Assembly (NCBI GenBank): GCA_949775045.1
Contig: OX459105.1
Coordinates: 6,369,069-6,433,068 of the forward strand
DNA length: 64,000 nucleotides
Direction of reading: 5' to 3'
Source of the DNA: Metridium senile
Taxonomy: Eukaryota > Cnidaria > Anthozoa > Actiniaria > Metridiidae
In this document: piece after piece, positions 27,758-39,115 of the stretch
Position numbering within the stretch: the stretch's first letter is position 1
How the letters are laid out: every line of letters begins with the position of its first letter
Notes under the pieces: generated by a model
The model's database searches: none
Seen by the model: the letters and a program-made list of their open reading frames with translations, nothing else
What the model was told of the DNA's origin: nothing
Made by a program: the position numbers and the translations under genes

Positions 27758-28867
27758 TTGTATTCATAGTAGTTTAACCTTCATTGTTCAATTGTAAATG
27801 TAAAGAGATTATATTTATTAAATCCTATGATACTCTAAATAGTTTTCAGTGTCTTAAATTATTTTCTAATGAGTTTGGGACTCCTGTGTGTATGTATGAA
27901 GCCCAATCATACCACAGGCAGCCCGAGCATTCTCTCGTTCTTGCCAATATAGCGACCAAGAGTATACAGGTTCGAACACTGTGGACGGCACATTTACTAA
28001 TTTTTATTTATTCTAGTACAAAATGTCAAAATGGTCTGAACAACTCATAAATATATTTTATTAATAACTGGTTGCTGGAATAGGGAAATAAATTCAAAAA
28101 TCACACACAAATATAATTTTGAGTTTAATATAATGTCAACAACGGCGAGGTTTTGGTCGTTTTTCAACAGGGAAATGCAAACACGGCTCTCGACCAATCA
28201 GAGCGCACGGACTAACTTAAATATTTTATAATTATGTTTGGTGACTGGTTATTCTTTACTTCAGTGTTTTGATTTGGTTTATATCGCTGTTTTCGTAATA
28301 TCAAACACTATTTTCCTTGACAAAAACGTTGCTTTTCCCAAGTTAAAATGATCAAGACCTAACTAGAATTACTTTAACATCAAACTTAAACAGGTCTGTT
28401 CAAGTCTGTCTGGTTTTTATGGTAATCAAGGTTCACTCGCGTTAAAAAGCTGAAATCATATTTATTCACTGATAAAGGTCAAAATAGTTCTGTTTAAAAC
28501 TGTCATGGATGTTGTCAGTCTAGAACAGCGAACAAATAAGCAACTGACATTTTGTATCTCAGTTTGAAAAAAGAACCTTAAAAGTTTTTTCGCTGTCAAA
28601 ACCAGCTAGCTCATTTCGAGAGAAAAGCCAACAAAGGCACTGTAGACTGTCTAGAAAGATAAGACAATTGAAATGAATATCATACTGTGACCTACTAATA
28701 ATACCCAAAGCCTTAGAGTCATGCAATTCTTGTTATTGTGTCTGAACCAGTAGCATCACTCTATTCAACTATCACATTACTAATGCATCACGAGATATTT
28801 TTGTGGCGTCTTTTCGCAGAACTGGAGCACACTCAGTATTTCCTACAGTTTCCGCCCTTGATCAACA

Positions 28868-31126
28868 ATGGCCGAATACAATGATTTTACCAAAGACTTG
28901 GAGAAGATAGTAACGTGTGCTGTTTGTGGTGATATATTAACTGAACCGAAGACACTGCCGTGTCTACATACTTTCTGCTTTGCATGTATTCAAAGCTGGA
29001 ACCAAGCTTGTAAGAAAGAGAGAAAGCCATTCAACTGCCCTTCTTGTAGAGCGCCGATTACTGTACAAGAAAGCGATGTTGTTAACCTACCAACTTCATT
29101 TCACCATAACTCCATGGTTCAGTTATACAACTCCATCAAAAACAAGACTAGCGATCAGCAGCAGTTACAACAATGTATTAGTTGTTCTAAACGCTGCGTT
29201 GTAGTTGGATTTTGTTTTCAATGCGGATTGCTTTGTAGTGATTGCATGAACGCCCATAAAACAATGAATACATTGAAAAAGACCCACCAAGCAACGCTGT
29301 GGAATGAATTCAATAAAGAAAATATAAACAGTTATATCGATCACAAGTCGCTTTGTCAAGAGAAATACCACGAGAACATTCGCCTCGAGTATTACTGTCA
29401 AACATGCAAGAAATCTATTTGCCAGAAATGTGCTGCAACAGCACATAGTACTCACGACAAGGTCAGTATCGAGGAAGCCGCTGAACGTGCTAAGAAAGAC
29501 ATCAGAAAAGAAAAAGATCGACTGAATGAAGTGTTTAAAATGCACAAGAAAGAACTAGAACTGTCTCGTGGAAATAGAGAGAGGATTAAGAACGAAGTAG
29601 ATGTAGCTAAAGCGATATTACGTAGTGACACCCAAGCTCGACTGAAGATTTTACAAGATAAAGAAAACGCAATAATTGCGAGCTTGAACGACTTCTTTGT
29701 GGATCAAACAACAATGAATGATGAGGAGCAAAGCGAAATTGACGCGAGCCTTCAACAGGCTCTGGAGTTACGAAATCAATGTCAAGAAATAGATGACGTT
29801 AACTTAAAGCAGTTTATATTGGAAGGACATGAAAAGCTAGAGGAAGTTTGTAAAGCTACTGTCAAAGGAGCTTCGATTTTATCAACGAAAGCAGTCAAAC
29901 GCTACTCAAGCGTACGTTTCATTCCAAACCTGGTTGCCATTAACACTTTGCAAGATTTACAATTTGGAAAAGTCGTCCAAAGCGTGACAGACCCGTCAAG
30001 ATGCTCAATTGAGTCTCTAGGTGATGCCAGATGTGGAATTAGTAACTTGTTTAGTATCATGACAAGGGACACAGAAGGAGATGTATGCTACACCAGTAAA
30101 GCTTTGATTGATGTACAAATCCAAGATATTGACGGCAACAATGTACACAAAGAGCTCACTGAAACTCAAACTGGAAAGTACACCGTTAAATATGAAGCAC
30201 AAAAACCATCACCGCACAAAGTTGTGGCGAGTATTGGAGGAAAACCGATCAGCAACTCACCACAGAACGTTGAGACCATCGATGCTAAAGCAGAGATTAA
30301 ACCAGTCGGCAAGGTTTACGAGACAGCAGCTGTGCCTCATCCCGCTGCACTAGCTGTGAGTGATAGAGGCGAGTTAGCTCTTGTAAATAATGATAAAGGG
30401 GAGCATTATGGCGTTGTTGTATACAATTCTGATGGAGAGTATTTGAGAGAGTTTGGTGGTGAAGGAACAGGAGAGAATCATCTGAGTGATCCATATGGAG
30501 TAACCTTCAATGCCGACCTTCTACTTGTCAGTGATAATCAAGATGATTATGGCTGTATAAAGGAATTCGATATGCATGGTAACTACAATAGAACTATTTG
30601 TAAACAGAAAGGAATGCGATTTAGCAGAATGTGTACAACAGAGCAAAGCATTGCATGTTTGACTCGTGAAAAAGATAGTAAAGAAACATTTATAAAGTTG
30701 TTATCTAAACAAACATGTGATCTCCTTCAAGATATCAAATTGGATATTTGTGATGTTGGATTCCCTATGTCTCTCGCTTATGATAACAATAAGTACTTTG
30801 TATCTTTTTACAAAAATAAAAGTATCTATGTTTTTGACGAGAATGGTGGTTTGCTGCAAACGTTTGGAAAGGAAAGTAACAAAGAGGGTGAGTTTAATTG
30901 TCCACAAGGTCTTGCTGTGTTTGGTGCAGATATGATTCTTGTCTGTGATTTTAATAACCACCTTGTACAATTGCTCAATCAAGACGGCCAGTTCGTCAGG
31001 TCCTTTGGTAGCTATGGTTCTGGTCTCGGTCAAATGAAACACCCTGTTGATGTTGCAGTTACAGCAAATGGTCAAATCTTTGTACTGGAAGGTATTGGTA
31101 ATCATCGTGTGCAGGTGTTTAGATGA
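28868..31126 (+). CDS. TRIM-NHL E3 ligase-like protein, single exon, 752 aa
   Basis: Uninterrupted ORF with a good start context (ACAACAATGG) and a TGA stop. RING C3HC4: C17, C20, C32, H34, C37, C40, C57, C60. A B-box1-like Cys cluster starts at C103 (CISCSKR). B-box2 is at about 157-200 (YYCQTCKKSICQKC). A coiled coil spans about 205-340 and a filamin-type Ig domain about 375-470 (GKYTVKYEAQKPSPH). NHL beta-propeller repeats cover about 480-752, with blades such as LSDPYGVTF, FNCPQGLAVF and MKHPVDVAV and a final NHRVQVFR. This is the TRIM2/3/71 architecture: RING ubiquitin ligase activity plus an NHL platform for RNA or protein binding. Which subfamily member it is cannot be told by eye; cnidarians often have many lineage-specific TRIM-NHL genes. 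Being intronless next to intron-rich neighbours suggests possible retrocopy origin, although single-exon TRIM-NHL genes are common. Confidence 0.95.
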   Translation: MAEYNDFTKDLEKIVTCAVCGDILTEPKTLPCLHTFCFACIQSWNQACKKERKPFNCPSCRAPITVQESDVVNLPTSFHHNSMVQLYNSIKNKTSDQQQLQQCISCSKRCVVVGFCFQCGLLCSDCMNAHKTMNTLKKTHQATLWNEFNKENINSYIDHKSLCQEKYHENIRLEYYCQTCKKSICQKCAATAHSTHDKVSIEEAAERAKKDIRKEKDRLNEVFKMHKKELELSRGNRERIKNEVDVAKAILRSDTQARLKILQDKENAIIASLNDFFVDQTTMNDEEQSEIDASLQQALELRNQCQEIDDVNLKQFILEGHEKLEEVCKATVKGASILSTKAVKRYSSVRFIPNLVAINTLQDLQFGKVVQSVTDPSRCSIESLGDARCGISNLFSIMTRDTEGDVCYTSKALIDVQIQDIDGNNVHKELTETQTGKYTVKYEAQKPSPHKVVASIGGKPISNSPQNVETIDAKAEIKPVGKVYETAAVPHPAALAVSDRGELALVNNDKGEHYGVVVYNSDGEYLREFGGEGTGENHLSDPYGVTFNADLLLVSDNQDDYGCIKEFDMHGNYNRTICKQKGMRFSRMCTTEQSIACLTREKDSKETFIKLLSKQTCDLLQDIKLDICDVGFPMSLAYDNNKYFVSFYKNKSIYVFDENGGLLQTFGKESNKEGEFNCPQGLAVFGADMILVCDFNNHLVQLLNQDGQFVRSFGSYGSGLGQMKHPVDVAVTANGQIFVLEGIGNHRVQVFR

Positions 31127-32490
31127 GATCCAGTCAGAACATTACATGTTTTCTCCAATTTGATATTTGGCTTGATGACATTGATTTAATGATTAATGAA
31201 TTGTATTACTGACTGACCGATTAATATTACTTAATTTTACTCCGACGAAGAGTAATATAAATCTCGAAAAGCCATTTATTTTTAGTATTTGTATAGGAAT
31301 TCGAAATCGCACGATCCTAAGTACGATTTGTAATTAATAGGTAATTAATACGAGTAATTTTGTACAGTATATTATAAATAGCAGAAGAACTCTTATAGCA
31401 AACTGTAAAAAATAACGCACGTGTAATAGATGTTATTACAGTTATATGCAAACGATTTTAAACAATGGATTCAAGACGAGGATTTCAGGTCAAGTTTTTG
31501 TTTTTCCACCGAGAGCCATGTACAAGAATCCATTGTTTGAAAACATTTGTATTTAGCTGTAACAACAGCCATTGTATATCTGTGATGTGCATGGTGACGT
31601 AATCATTTAGGTCACGCAATCATCGAGTACTAGCCGGATCGATGAATCAAATGACGTAATTGATTAATTATAATAATGACCGATCGGTGCGCACTACTGA
31701 ATAAAATCACATGAATTGATCGACAAAAATAACAAAAATACAACATGTTACATGGCAAACACAACACAACACAAAGCAATTATTATTAATTATTTTTGAT
31801 GGATTGGTCGATTGATTAATTGATTTGCTAATAAGTCAGTTCATTGAATCGAAAGCAGTTGTATATATATGCCTCTATTCTAGTATTTTTGCTATCAGTA
31901 TTTGTTAATAATAATATACCAGTAAATTCATACCAAAATAAGTCTATCTTTGTAGTTTATAAATATCAATTATTAATGCTAGTAGTTTTATATCACGTGA
32001 TACCTGGGGACCCTACGCTGTAGGACGGTGACAACATTCACATCAATGCATCCTTGCTTTGTTCTATGATTTATCAGTATGATATATTTGGTCCCTAGTT
32101 ATCATATCATTGTAAACATTTATCAACTTGTATGTTTGTCAACTGTGACAAAGTCAACTTACTTTATAAACTAGAATGTACTAGAATGTTCTTTGTTAGT
32201 AATTCCTGGAAGATTGTTGGAATAGTTCTGGAATATTCTATCTTTGTATATTTTACAATAATCTAGAATTATGCCATTAGTATGTTAGTTTGTTATAATA
32301 GATTGTTAAAGAATAAACCTATTGTAAAGATTATATAACTAGCAGCAAAGACTGTAATCATAACTTAGTTTGATGCTCAGAGTGTTCAAAGCAGACAATA
32401 TCATTTAAGCGATAAGTATCTTGTTTGAATCAGACTTGTTACAGTTTGTGACGTAATGTACAAATAAATTGAGTAGTTCAGTACTTATTG
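31127..32490. other. Downstream of TRIM-NHL: presumed 3' UTR and AT-rich intergenic DNA
   Basis: No coding exon recognised. AATAAA hexamers occur near 31700, 32312 and 32465, but none could be tied to a cleavage site. One palindromic MITE lies inside (31439-31559, listed separately). Confidence 0.5.
31439..31559. mobile_element. TA-flanked palindromic MITE
   Basis: CAGTTATATGCAAACGATTT...CAATGGATTC is mirrored by GAATCCATTG...CATTTGTATTTAGCTG, with TA on both sides. Confidence 0.7.
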
Positions 32491-32499
32491 CAAGGTTGT

Positions 32500-32735
32500 C
32501 ATTATCATTTACTGTTTTTATCATTATTGTTGAAAATAACGATAATCATTGTTATCGCTATTGTGAACGAAGAACTTATATTGATATCCTTTTCGTCATC
32601 ATCTTATTATTTAATTGTTACCATGATCATCATTATGAATTGTTATCATTATTATCATCTTTACCATCATTATCACATAGTTATCAATATATTATTATCA
32701 TCGTTATATATATCCTTATTATCATCGTTATATAT
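32500..32735 (+). repeat. ATTATCATC-rich simple repeat and first units of a CCTTATTATCATCGTTATAT array
   Basis: Irregular TTATCATTATTATCATC followed by two TATATCCTTATTATCATCGT units directly before the insertion at 32736. Confidence 0.85.
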
Positions 32736-33559
32736 CAGGCGGCATCGGATACGCTCCACGTGACCCTTTACATCCAATGAGAAGGCTCGATTTACTCGAA
32801 CTGTTTTGAAGTTTTTTGCGAACTAAATTTTCCAAGTGTGTCATTTATTTCGCTCATTAAAAAAATATATTCTGAACATCTATACAAAACTTTTCCATGC
32901 AATGTGAAGGTGGATACATGAATTTTGCCTGGATATAGATTCTCAAGTACATATAAAGTATTTTAGTACCTAAAATCTGTCCAGTTCTTCAGGTGAGTTT
33001 TGTTTTGTTTGGTCGTCGAACTCTGAATATAGTAGTAACCCACAAAGTCAACCCTACAGCAAACAAAGCTAGAATCCTTCATTTTTTTGGCACAGACACA
33101 TTCTTTAGAAATCTATGGCTTTTGGGCTTCCTGTGTAACTTTTAAAACGGCTCGTTCGAAGTTCAAATATGGCATGAACGTTCAAATATTGTCCCGTTTT
33201 TGTGCGTGTGATTTTCTTGGATTTTTTGGGCTATTTAGGAGGTTTTGGGGATGGCGAATTTCAACGGTCATCGACGTGTAATTTCATTGAAAACCACAGA
33301 TTTCTACTGTGGTAAGCCTGTGATCTTATGCGCATAAAATTGCCCTTCTCTGTGGATCCAACAACCCTATAGATTTTCCAGAAAGCGTGGTTATGTGTAT
33401 AGGGAATATTATGTGTCGAAAATATTGAAGAAGACCCGGTTTTAATATCCATTGAATAACAGAGCGACCTACATGTTTACACTTTGAGATCCAGATGCTA
33501 ATGAGTAAAATTTTCAATTAGTACCATCGTGCTTTGCGAGGCGTGTCGACCACCGCCTG
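32736..33559. mobile_element. 824-bp insertion splitting the array, short TIR CAGGCGG
   Basis: Starts CAGGCGGCATCGGATACGCT and ends GCGTGTCGACCACCGCCTG. The same array resumes after it. It contains a TTTGGGCTTCCTGTGTAACT word. No ORF above 64 codons. Target duplication hidden by flanking TA repeats. Confidence 0.7.
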
Positions 33560-33560
33560 G

Positions 33561-33955
33561 TAATATATATATATCCTTATTATCATCGTTATATATATAT
33601 ATCCTTATTATCATCGTTATATATATATATATATCCTTATTATCATCGTTATATATATATATATCCTTATTATCATCGTTATATATATATCCTTATTATC
33701 ATCGTTATATATATATATCCTTATTATCATCGTTATATATATATATATATCCTTATTATCATCGTTATATATATATCCTTATTATCATCGTTATATATAT
33801 ATATATATCCTTATTATCATCGTTATATATATATATATCCTTATTATCATCGTTATATATATATATCCTTATTATCATCGTTATATATATATCCTTATTA
33901 TCATCGTTATATATATATCCTTATTATCATCGTTATATATATATCCTTATCATTA
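33561..33955 (+). repeat. CCTTATTATCATCGTT(AT)n minisatellite, about 14 units
   Basis: CCTTATTATCATCGTT joined by TATATA spacers of variable length. Confidence 0.97.
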
Positions 33956-34199
33956 TCAAGCAGCTGGAGTGTTTTGATCTATTTTTCACGGGCTACCTGT
34001 GGCAACACGAGTTATAAATTTGGTCCATTCCTTTTTTATTCCGTCGAAAATGCAGATATTACTGCGCATGTGCTGAATCAAAATATCTTAGAATGTGGAT
34101 TATGGCATGCAGAAATAAACACACGAGTGATAAACCAATATCTAAGGGAGCGTAAAAGAATAAAACTCACTAATGTGTTCATAAATGTTTGCAGAATTA

Positions 34200-34639
34200 C
34201 AGTCAAATCTACAGCAGAGTTCCTATCGAGGTTGGAATGCTCGATTTATTCTTCCAAACGTAATTTTAAATTTGTTTTGAAATTTGCATAAATGAATCGA
34301 ATCTTGTAAGTTTCAAAAACCGTCTCAAATCAAAACATTGCTTTCAATGTTTTTTTTTGTTTCTTTTTGGACAACTGAAACTTGCTAAACCTAGTCTGGT
34401 TATAGAAATATTGTTATAAATCACTTACTAAAGTATTCTATCACAATAGCATTATCAGTTATTGGCCACAGATCGTGATTTTGAGACCATTCTCGATTGA
34501 CAGTTGAAGTCTGCATTTTGAAACTTACAAGATTTGATTCATTTATGCGAATTTCAAAACAAACTTAAAACCAAGTTTGGAAGAATAAATCGAGCCTTCC
34601 AACCTCGATAGGAACGCTTCAATTCAGTAGGTTTGGCTG
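34200..34639. mobile_element. 440-bp TA-flanked MITE in peptide unit A
   Basis: CAGTCAAATCTAC...TATCGAGGTTGGAATGCTCG is mirrored by CGAGCCTTCCAACCTCGATA...GGTTTGGCTG, flanked by TA. Units B and C (about 47055 and 51055) lack it at the aligned place. Confidence 0.8.
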
Positions 34640-35739
34640 TAAGTTTAGATTTTGGGTGGAGAATCACCATAAGAAAGATGCTAGACTACTCCCTCCCTTA
34701 TTCTGCCTCGTCTGGCAATAATAAAAATACACCAAATATTCGACTTTATTATCCGACTGGTCAAGGTTAAGGCGAGTAAAAGATAGCAGGAATATAGGAC
34801 TGCATTAATCGTCGAGTAAAAATATCCATCAACATTTTGACTTTTCAATTACTACCCATTAAGTAAAAACGAAGACATCTGCGAAAGACTAGAAACGAAG
34901 ACTAATTCGGAGGTCGCACTTAGCTTCAAATATATTAATATTGGAAACTGCACTTTTAACAAGTCACAATCGTGATTTTTAAACAGTGATAACACTAAGA
35001 AAACAAAAATAAGAAATGATAATTGTATAACCTTCTTAAATCCCCTTTTTCTGAGGTATTGTTTTTTAAGCTGATCGGAATTTCAACGGGAAGGGGGGGG
35101 AAATGTAAGTTATTATTCCGTAAATAATTGTTTGATTCTTAACCTTGAGAGTAATTAGCAAAATCGGAGATGAGACAGAGACATAAAATATTTGATTTTT
35201 ACTTATATTATAAGGAAGGTCAAATTGGCTGATTATATGTTGTACGTTGTGGAAAATTCTTTAAAAATTCTCTGAATATCTGAGATGGATTATGTTTCCG
35301 TGCTTATTCTAGTCAGTCGTTCACCAGCAAGTGCTTCTATTAAATCAAAGAAAAGCAATAAATTACCCTATTTGCAAGTACTAAGGGTATTTCATTCCAA
35401 TATAAGTGCTTTTACTTTATTTTTTTGTTGTTGTGAAAACCAGATTAAATTAATCAAACACCTCTCCATATTTTTTTCGGATTTAGTAAATTCAATGGTA
35501 TGATTTTTAAATCGAAATGCACATAAGGTCCTTCAATTGATTTGTTTCCCATTATCCAAATCCTTAACGTACGTGGAATGGGTGCTCTACCTGCACCTCT
35601 ATATTGACGAGAGCAGTAAACAATAATACTATTTTGTTTTGTCTCGTATACGTACTTCATGAAAATAATAATACTATTAACAAGAAAGCATCCGTGATAT
35701 AAAAACAAAACAAAAACAAATTCAAAAGATACAGCTTGT

Positions 35740-35830
35740 GAAACCGATTAGAAAACCAAATCGAAAAAAAAGGGGAACAGTAATTGTTCAAGGTACGAGC
35801 CTTGAGGAACACCACAATCTACACTCTGGT
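35740..35830 (-). pseudogene. Reverse transcriptase fragment (CGVPQGS motif)
   Basis: Minus-strand frame reads CGVPQGSYLEQLLF, the conserved LINE reverse transcriptase block. Flanks are not open. Related scraps lie at about 45770-45860, 47875-47960 and 50560-50645. Confidence 0.7.
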
Positions 35831-37688
35831 TAAACTTGTTTAAGTGCATTTTCTCAAAAAAACGTTTTTGCTGGTGGGTGTTTACTTTATTGTTAATCAT
35901 GATCAGTTAATGGTGGCTGATGTATGAGACTTATTGAATTATTGCACAGTCCCTAACTAAAACAAAAACCCTACAACACTTTTTAACGTGTCAATGTATT
36001 CAGTCACTGACTATTTGGATGGAGACTCATACTTAAGAGCGTATGCCCACAAGGATCGAGAACCTCATGACAGTTCAAAAAAATCGAAATTCTTTTTATT
36101 TCACCAAAAGAAACCCTTTATAGGACTATTTCAAAAAATCATACTTAGAAGTCCGAAAAAAAAAATTTCGGTGAGAATTTTACAAAAGTTTGAAAACTCG
36201 CCTGGCGGGCCAGTTTTCGGCTATTCCAAGGCTCGAAAAATGCCCAACTTTAACGAAATACTGTACTCTAGAAATGAAAGGGATTAACATGATATTTAAC
36301 TCAGTTAATAAACATCTCAAAACGTTCACAGAAATAAAAAAATATTTCCTATAGAATAAATTTTAATTTTATTTTGAAGCATTTTGTACGACTCATTTTT
36401 TGAGTCAATTTATGCGTGTAAACAAAGCTAATTTTCGCATAGTCAAAACTACTCCTGGTATACATATTTTGGACACAAAAATTAAACCATTTTAAAGAAA
36501 ATTTATCCTTTTATTCGCACAAGAAATTTCAAGCTGGGGAAATAAATAAATCGGACGAAAACATTTTTTAAATATGACCCTTTCGTGACCGTTTGTCACG
36601 CTTCTGACAAGCAAATATCAATGAATGCTTCATTAGTAAGCGATAATATTTCTCCCTGTTTTGGGAGGAAGTCATTTCTAATGTTACAAAACATCACATT
36701 ACACCACTGTAAAGAAAATTTATCCTTTTATTCGTATAAGAAATTTTAAACTTGGGAACTACATACATCGGAAGAAAATAATATTCGAGTATGACCCATT
36801 CGTGACCATTTGTCACGCTTCTCATAAGCAAATATCAATGAATGCTTCAATATTAGCAATAATATTTCCCCCAGTTTTGGGACGAAATCATTTCTATTGT
36901 TGCAAAACATCACATTAAGCGCTGAAATAGCAATATAACTAAAAGTAGAGTTATTAATAGAGAATATTCGTGTTTTATTTTCGCGTGATAATCATTTTTA
37001 TGCATAAATTAAAATGTCAAATCGAACTAGAAATAAATTTGATAATAAAAAGCATCTTACAAATACTGCACTTTTAGTTGTGTTCCAGATGACGATTAAG
37101 TTTAATTTTTATACGTACATGAAAACTTAATTCAAATAATCAATAATTCTTTTAATAATAACATGACAGGATTGCGCAATTTCAGTGTTTCTTGCATTAT
37201 TTTAGAGAATATTTGTGTTTTATTTTCGCGTGATCATCATTTATATGCATAAACTAAAATGTCACATCGGACTAGAAATATTATCCTAAATGAAATGCCA
37301 GAAGAAAGTCAGAAACATATACTATTAAGTATTACCAAGTACTATTTCCACGTACTTTATCAATAAAACATCTTTCTGTACGAAAAAGCTAATCATTTGA
37401 TAATTAGTTAATTATTCATCGATTATTTTATGTGATTATAAAAGCGTTTCAAAAGCGAGCGTGACCAGGTCACATCACAATCTTGTCTGACCTGGTTTGC
37501 TGGTACTTTTAGCTTGAGCAAGGTTCTTGCATCCTCTTTCGCGCGATGTTGTACTAGTAAGGACATGGCTTCGTGCGGCATTAAAAAAACTTTCATAATG
37601 AGAGCAGTTCATGTGCAAATACTTCTGAGTATGATGAATATGAGTGGGTGACGTTAAAAGATTGCAACAGGGATGTTACCGGGCATCT

Positions 37689-37871
37689 AGCCTGAGTATC
37701 AGGCCCTCTGGGAAGGGGAAAGGGGACCGGGGAGAGGAGGGGAGGGGAGGGGGAAAAGGAAGGAAAGGAGTATCAGGCCCTCTGGGAGGGGGGATCTCCT
37801 CCCCTCCTCTCCCGGGCTCCCTCCCTTTTCCCCTTCCCCCCACAACCCCCAGAGGGCCTGATACTCAGGCT
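37689..37871. mobile_element. 183-bp foldback element, TIR AGCCTGAG, exact 11-bp target duplication
   Basis: AGCCTGAGTATCAGGCCCTC is mirrored by GAGGGCCTGATACTCAGGCT. ACCGGGCATCT stands at 37678-37688 and 37872-37882. Nested inside the 4.2-kb element. Confidence 0.9.
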
Positions 37872-38807
37872 ACCGGGCATCTAAAAGTTCTCAAAATAGG
37901 TTCAGACGCGGGAGTGTGGACAGTGAAGCAAAACTATTACTAGCTCGAGCGGGTAAGTTGTAGCAGCTTGTTTCAGTTCTGTTTTGAAATGTTGCTGTTT
38001 ATTTTCTAAGCATATTTGTATTTTATTAGGTATCTTTACAGTCATGGAATTCCACACCTCAATCACACAAGTCCCAACCATAGAGATCAATATGGCATTC
38101 CTTGAAAATGCGGTAAATTGAAATGCGCAATACCTCAAAAAATAGCGTGGCACAGATCAAGTAATGTAAAGGGCGATAAACGCATCGACAGCAGTCAATC
38201 AGAATATCTCTTTCGGAGGATAAAATAAATAATTCATGTCAGATCCCATGGCCCTGTCATTATCATCATCATTATCATCATCATCATGGTCATCGTTGTT
38301 AATATTTTGTTATTTATTTGACTCCACTAATTTTCCACTGCCAAATACCTTTTTGTGGCTCGACTAACGTATTTATCCCAATATTTATAAAAACTCAAAA
38401 AGGAAAAGAATTGCGCGCATTTTTTTTTATAGTGCCTTTAGTGAAAAATAAATAACTGCTCCCATTAGGAATGGTTGGGCTGTCTCATCCATGTCAAAAC
38501 GTTTTCTTATTTAGATTTGAAGTTTATATAGCATAAGGATATTTCGAGGCTCCACACAAAATCGGGACTCACTAATAAGCTTCTCTTTTTTGATGAGAAA
38601 GCTCTGGGAACGAGGTTGTGCTGCGACCTAAATAATACACGGACCTGTGTAATATTTGATACCGCTTTCTGATTCAAGTCATTTTAGAACTATCAAGCAA
38701 TTGCTACAGGTATAGGAATATGATATATTCAATACTTGCATCAATTTGTTAGCATACAAATATTGGGAAAACTACTTCAAACTGTATTAGCGTCAGGCGA
38801 ATGTATA

Positions 38808-39115
38808 CAGTCATTTGAAAAAACGCTGTCGCCGACCGGCTTCGCAACTACGCGACTAGACCTAAAAGGAGTATGGGTAGAATTCACTGAAGGAGTTATC
38901 AACATCTTGAGCTCTCAGTGCTCTATACAACGGTTTATGTCTTTGCACAGAACGCGAAGGTACACATTCATTCATTTACTCGCTACATATTTCAGCATAT
39001 TTCTTTAGTGCGTGCTAAACATTTTTTGCTTCAGTGATTTTTAACCACACTCCCGCTTGGGCTTGTCGCGTAGTCGCGTAGGCTCAGGTCGGTGACAATG
39101 TTTTTCAAATGACTG
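38808..39115. mobile_element. 308-bp TA-flanked MITE nested in the foldback element
   Basis: CAGTCATTTGAAAAAACGCT...GACC mirrored by GGTC...TTTTTCAAATGACTG, TA on both sides; mariner-like ends. Confidence 0.85.

Larger units (their letters stand above)
24969..28867. other. Intergenic region with MITEs, no confident exon
   Basis: Searched for a signal-peptide exon of the minus-strand F5/8C gene and for upstream exons of TRIM-NHL; none was convincing. It holds two diverged copies of a block GAACAGCTGCTCGG...TTGCAGTGTATTGACAACTA (25660 and 25845), a TTCCTTTCC/TATG-tailed stretch near 26330-26435 that could be a retroelement 3' end, and two MITEs. Confidence 0.5.

Noticed and set aside
27784..28050. 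88-codon plus ORF with YDTLNSFQCLKLF
   Set aside because: No family recognised, no splice or promoter support; treated as chance or old transposon sequence.
29165..29545. 126-codon minus-strand ORF within TRIM-NHL, and another at 30701-31105
   Set aside because: Antisense shadows of a well-supported coding frame.
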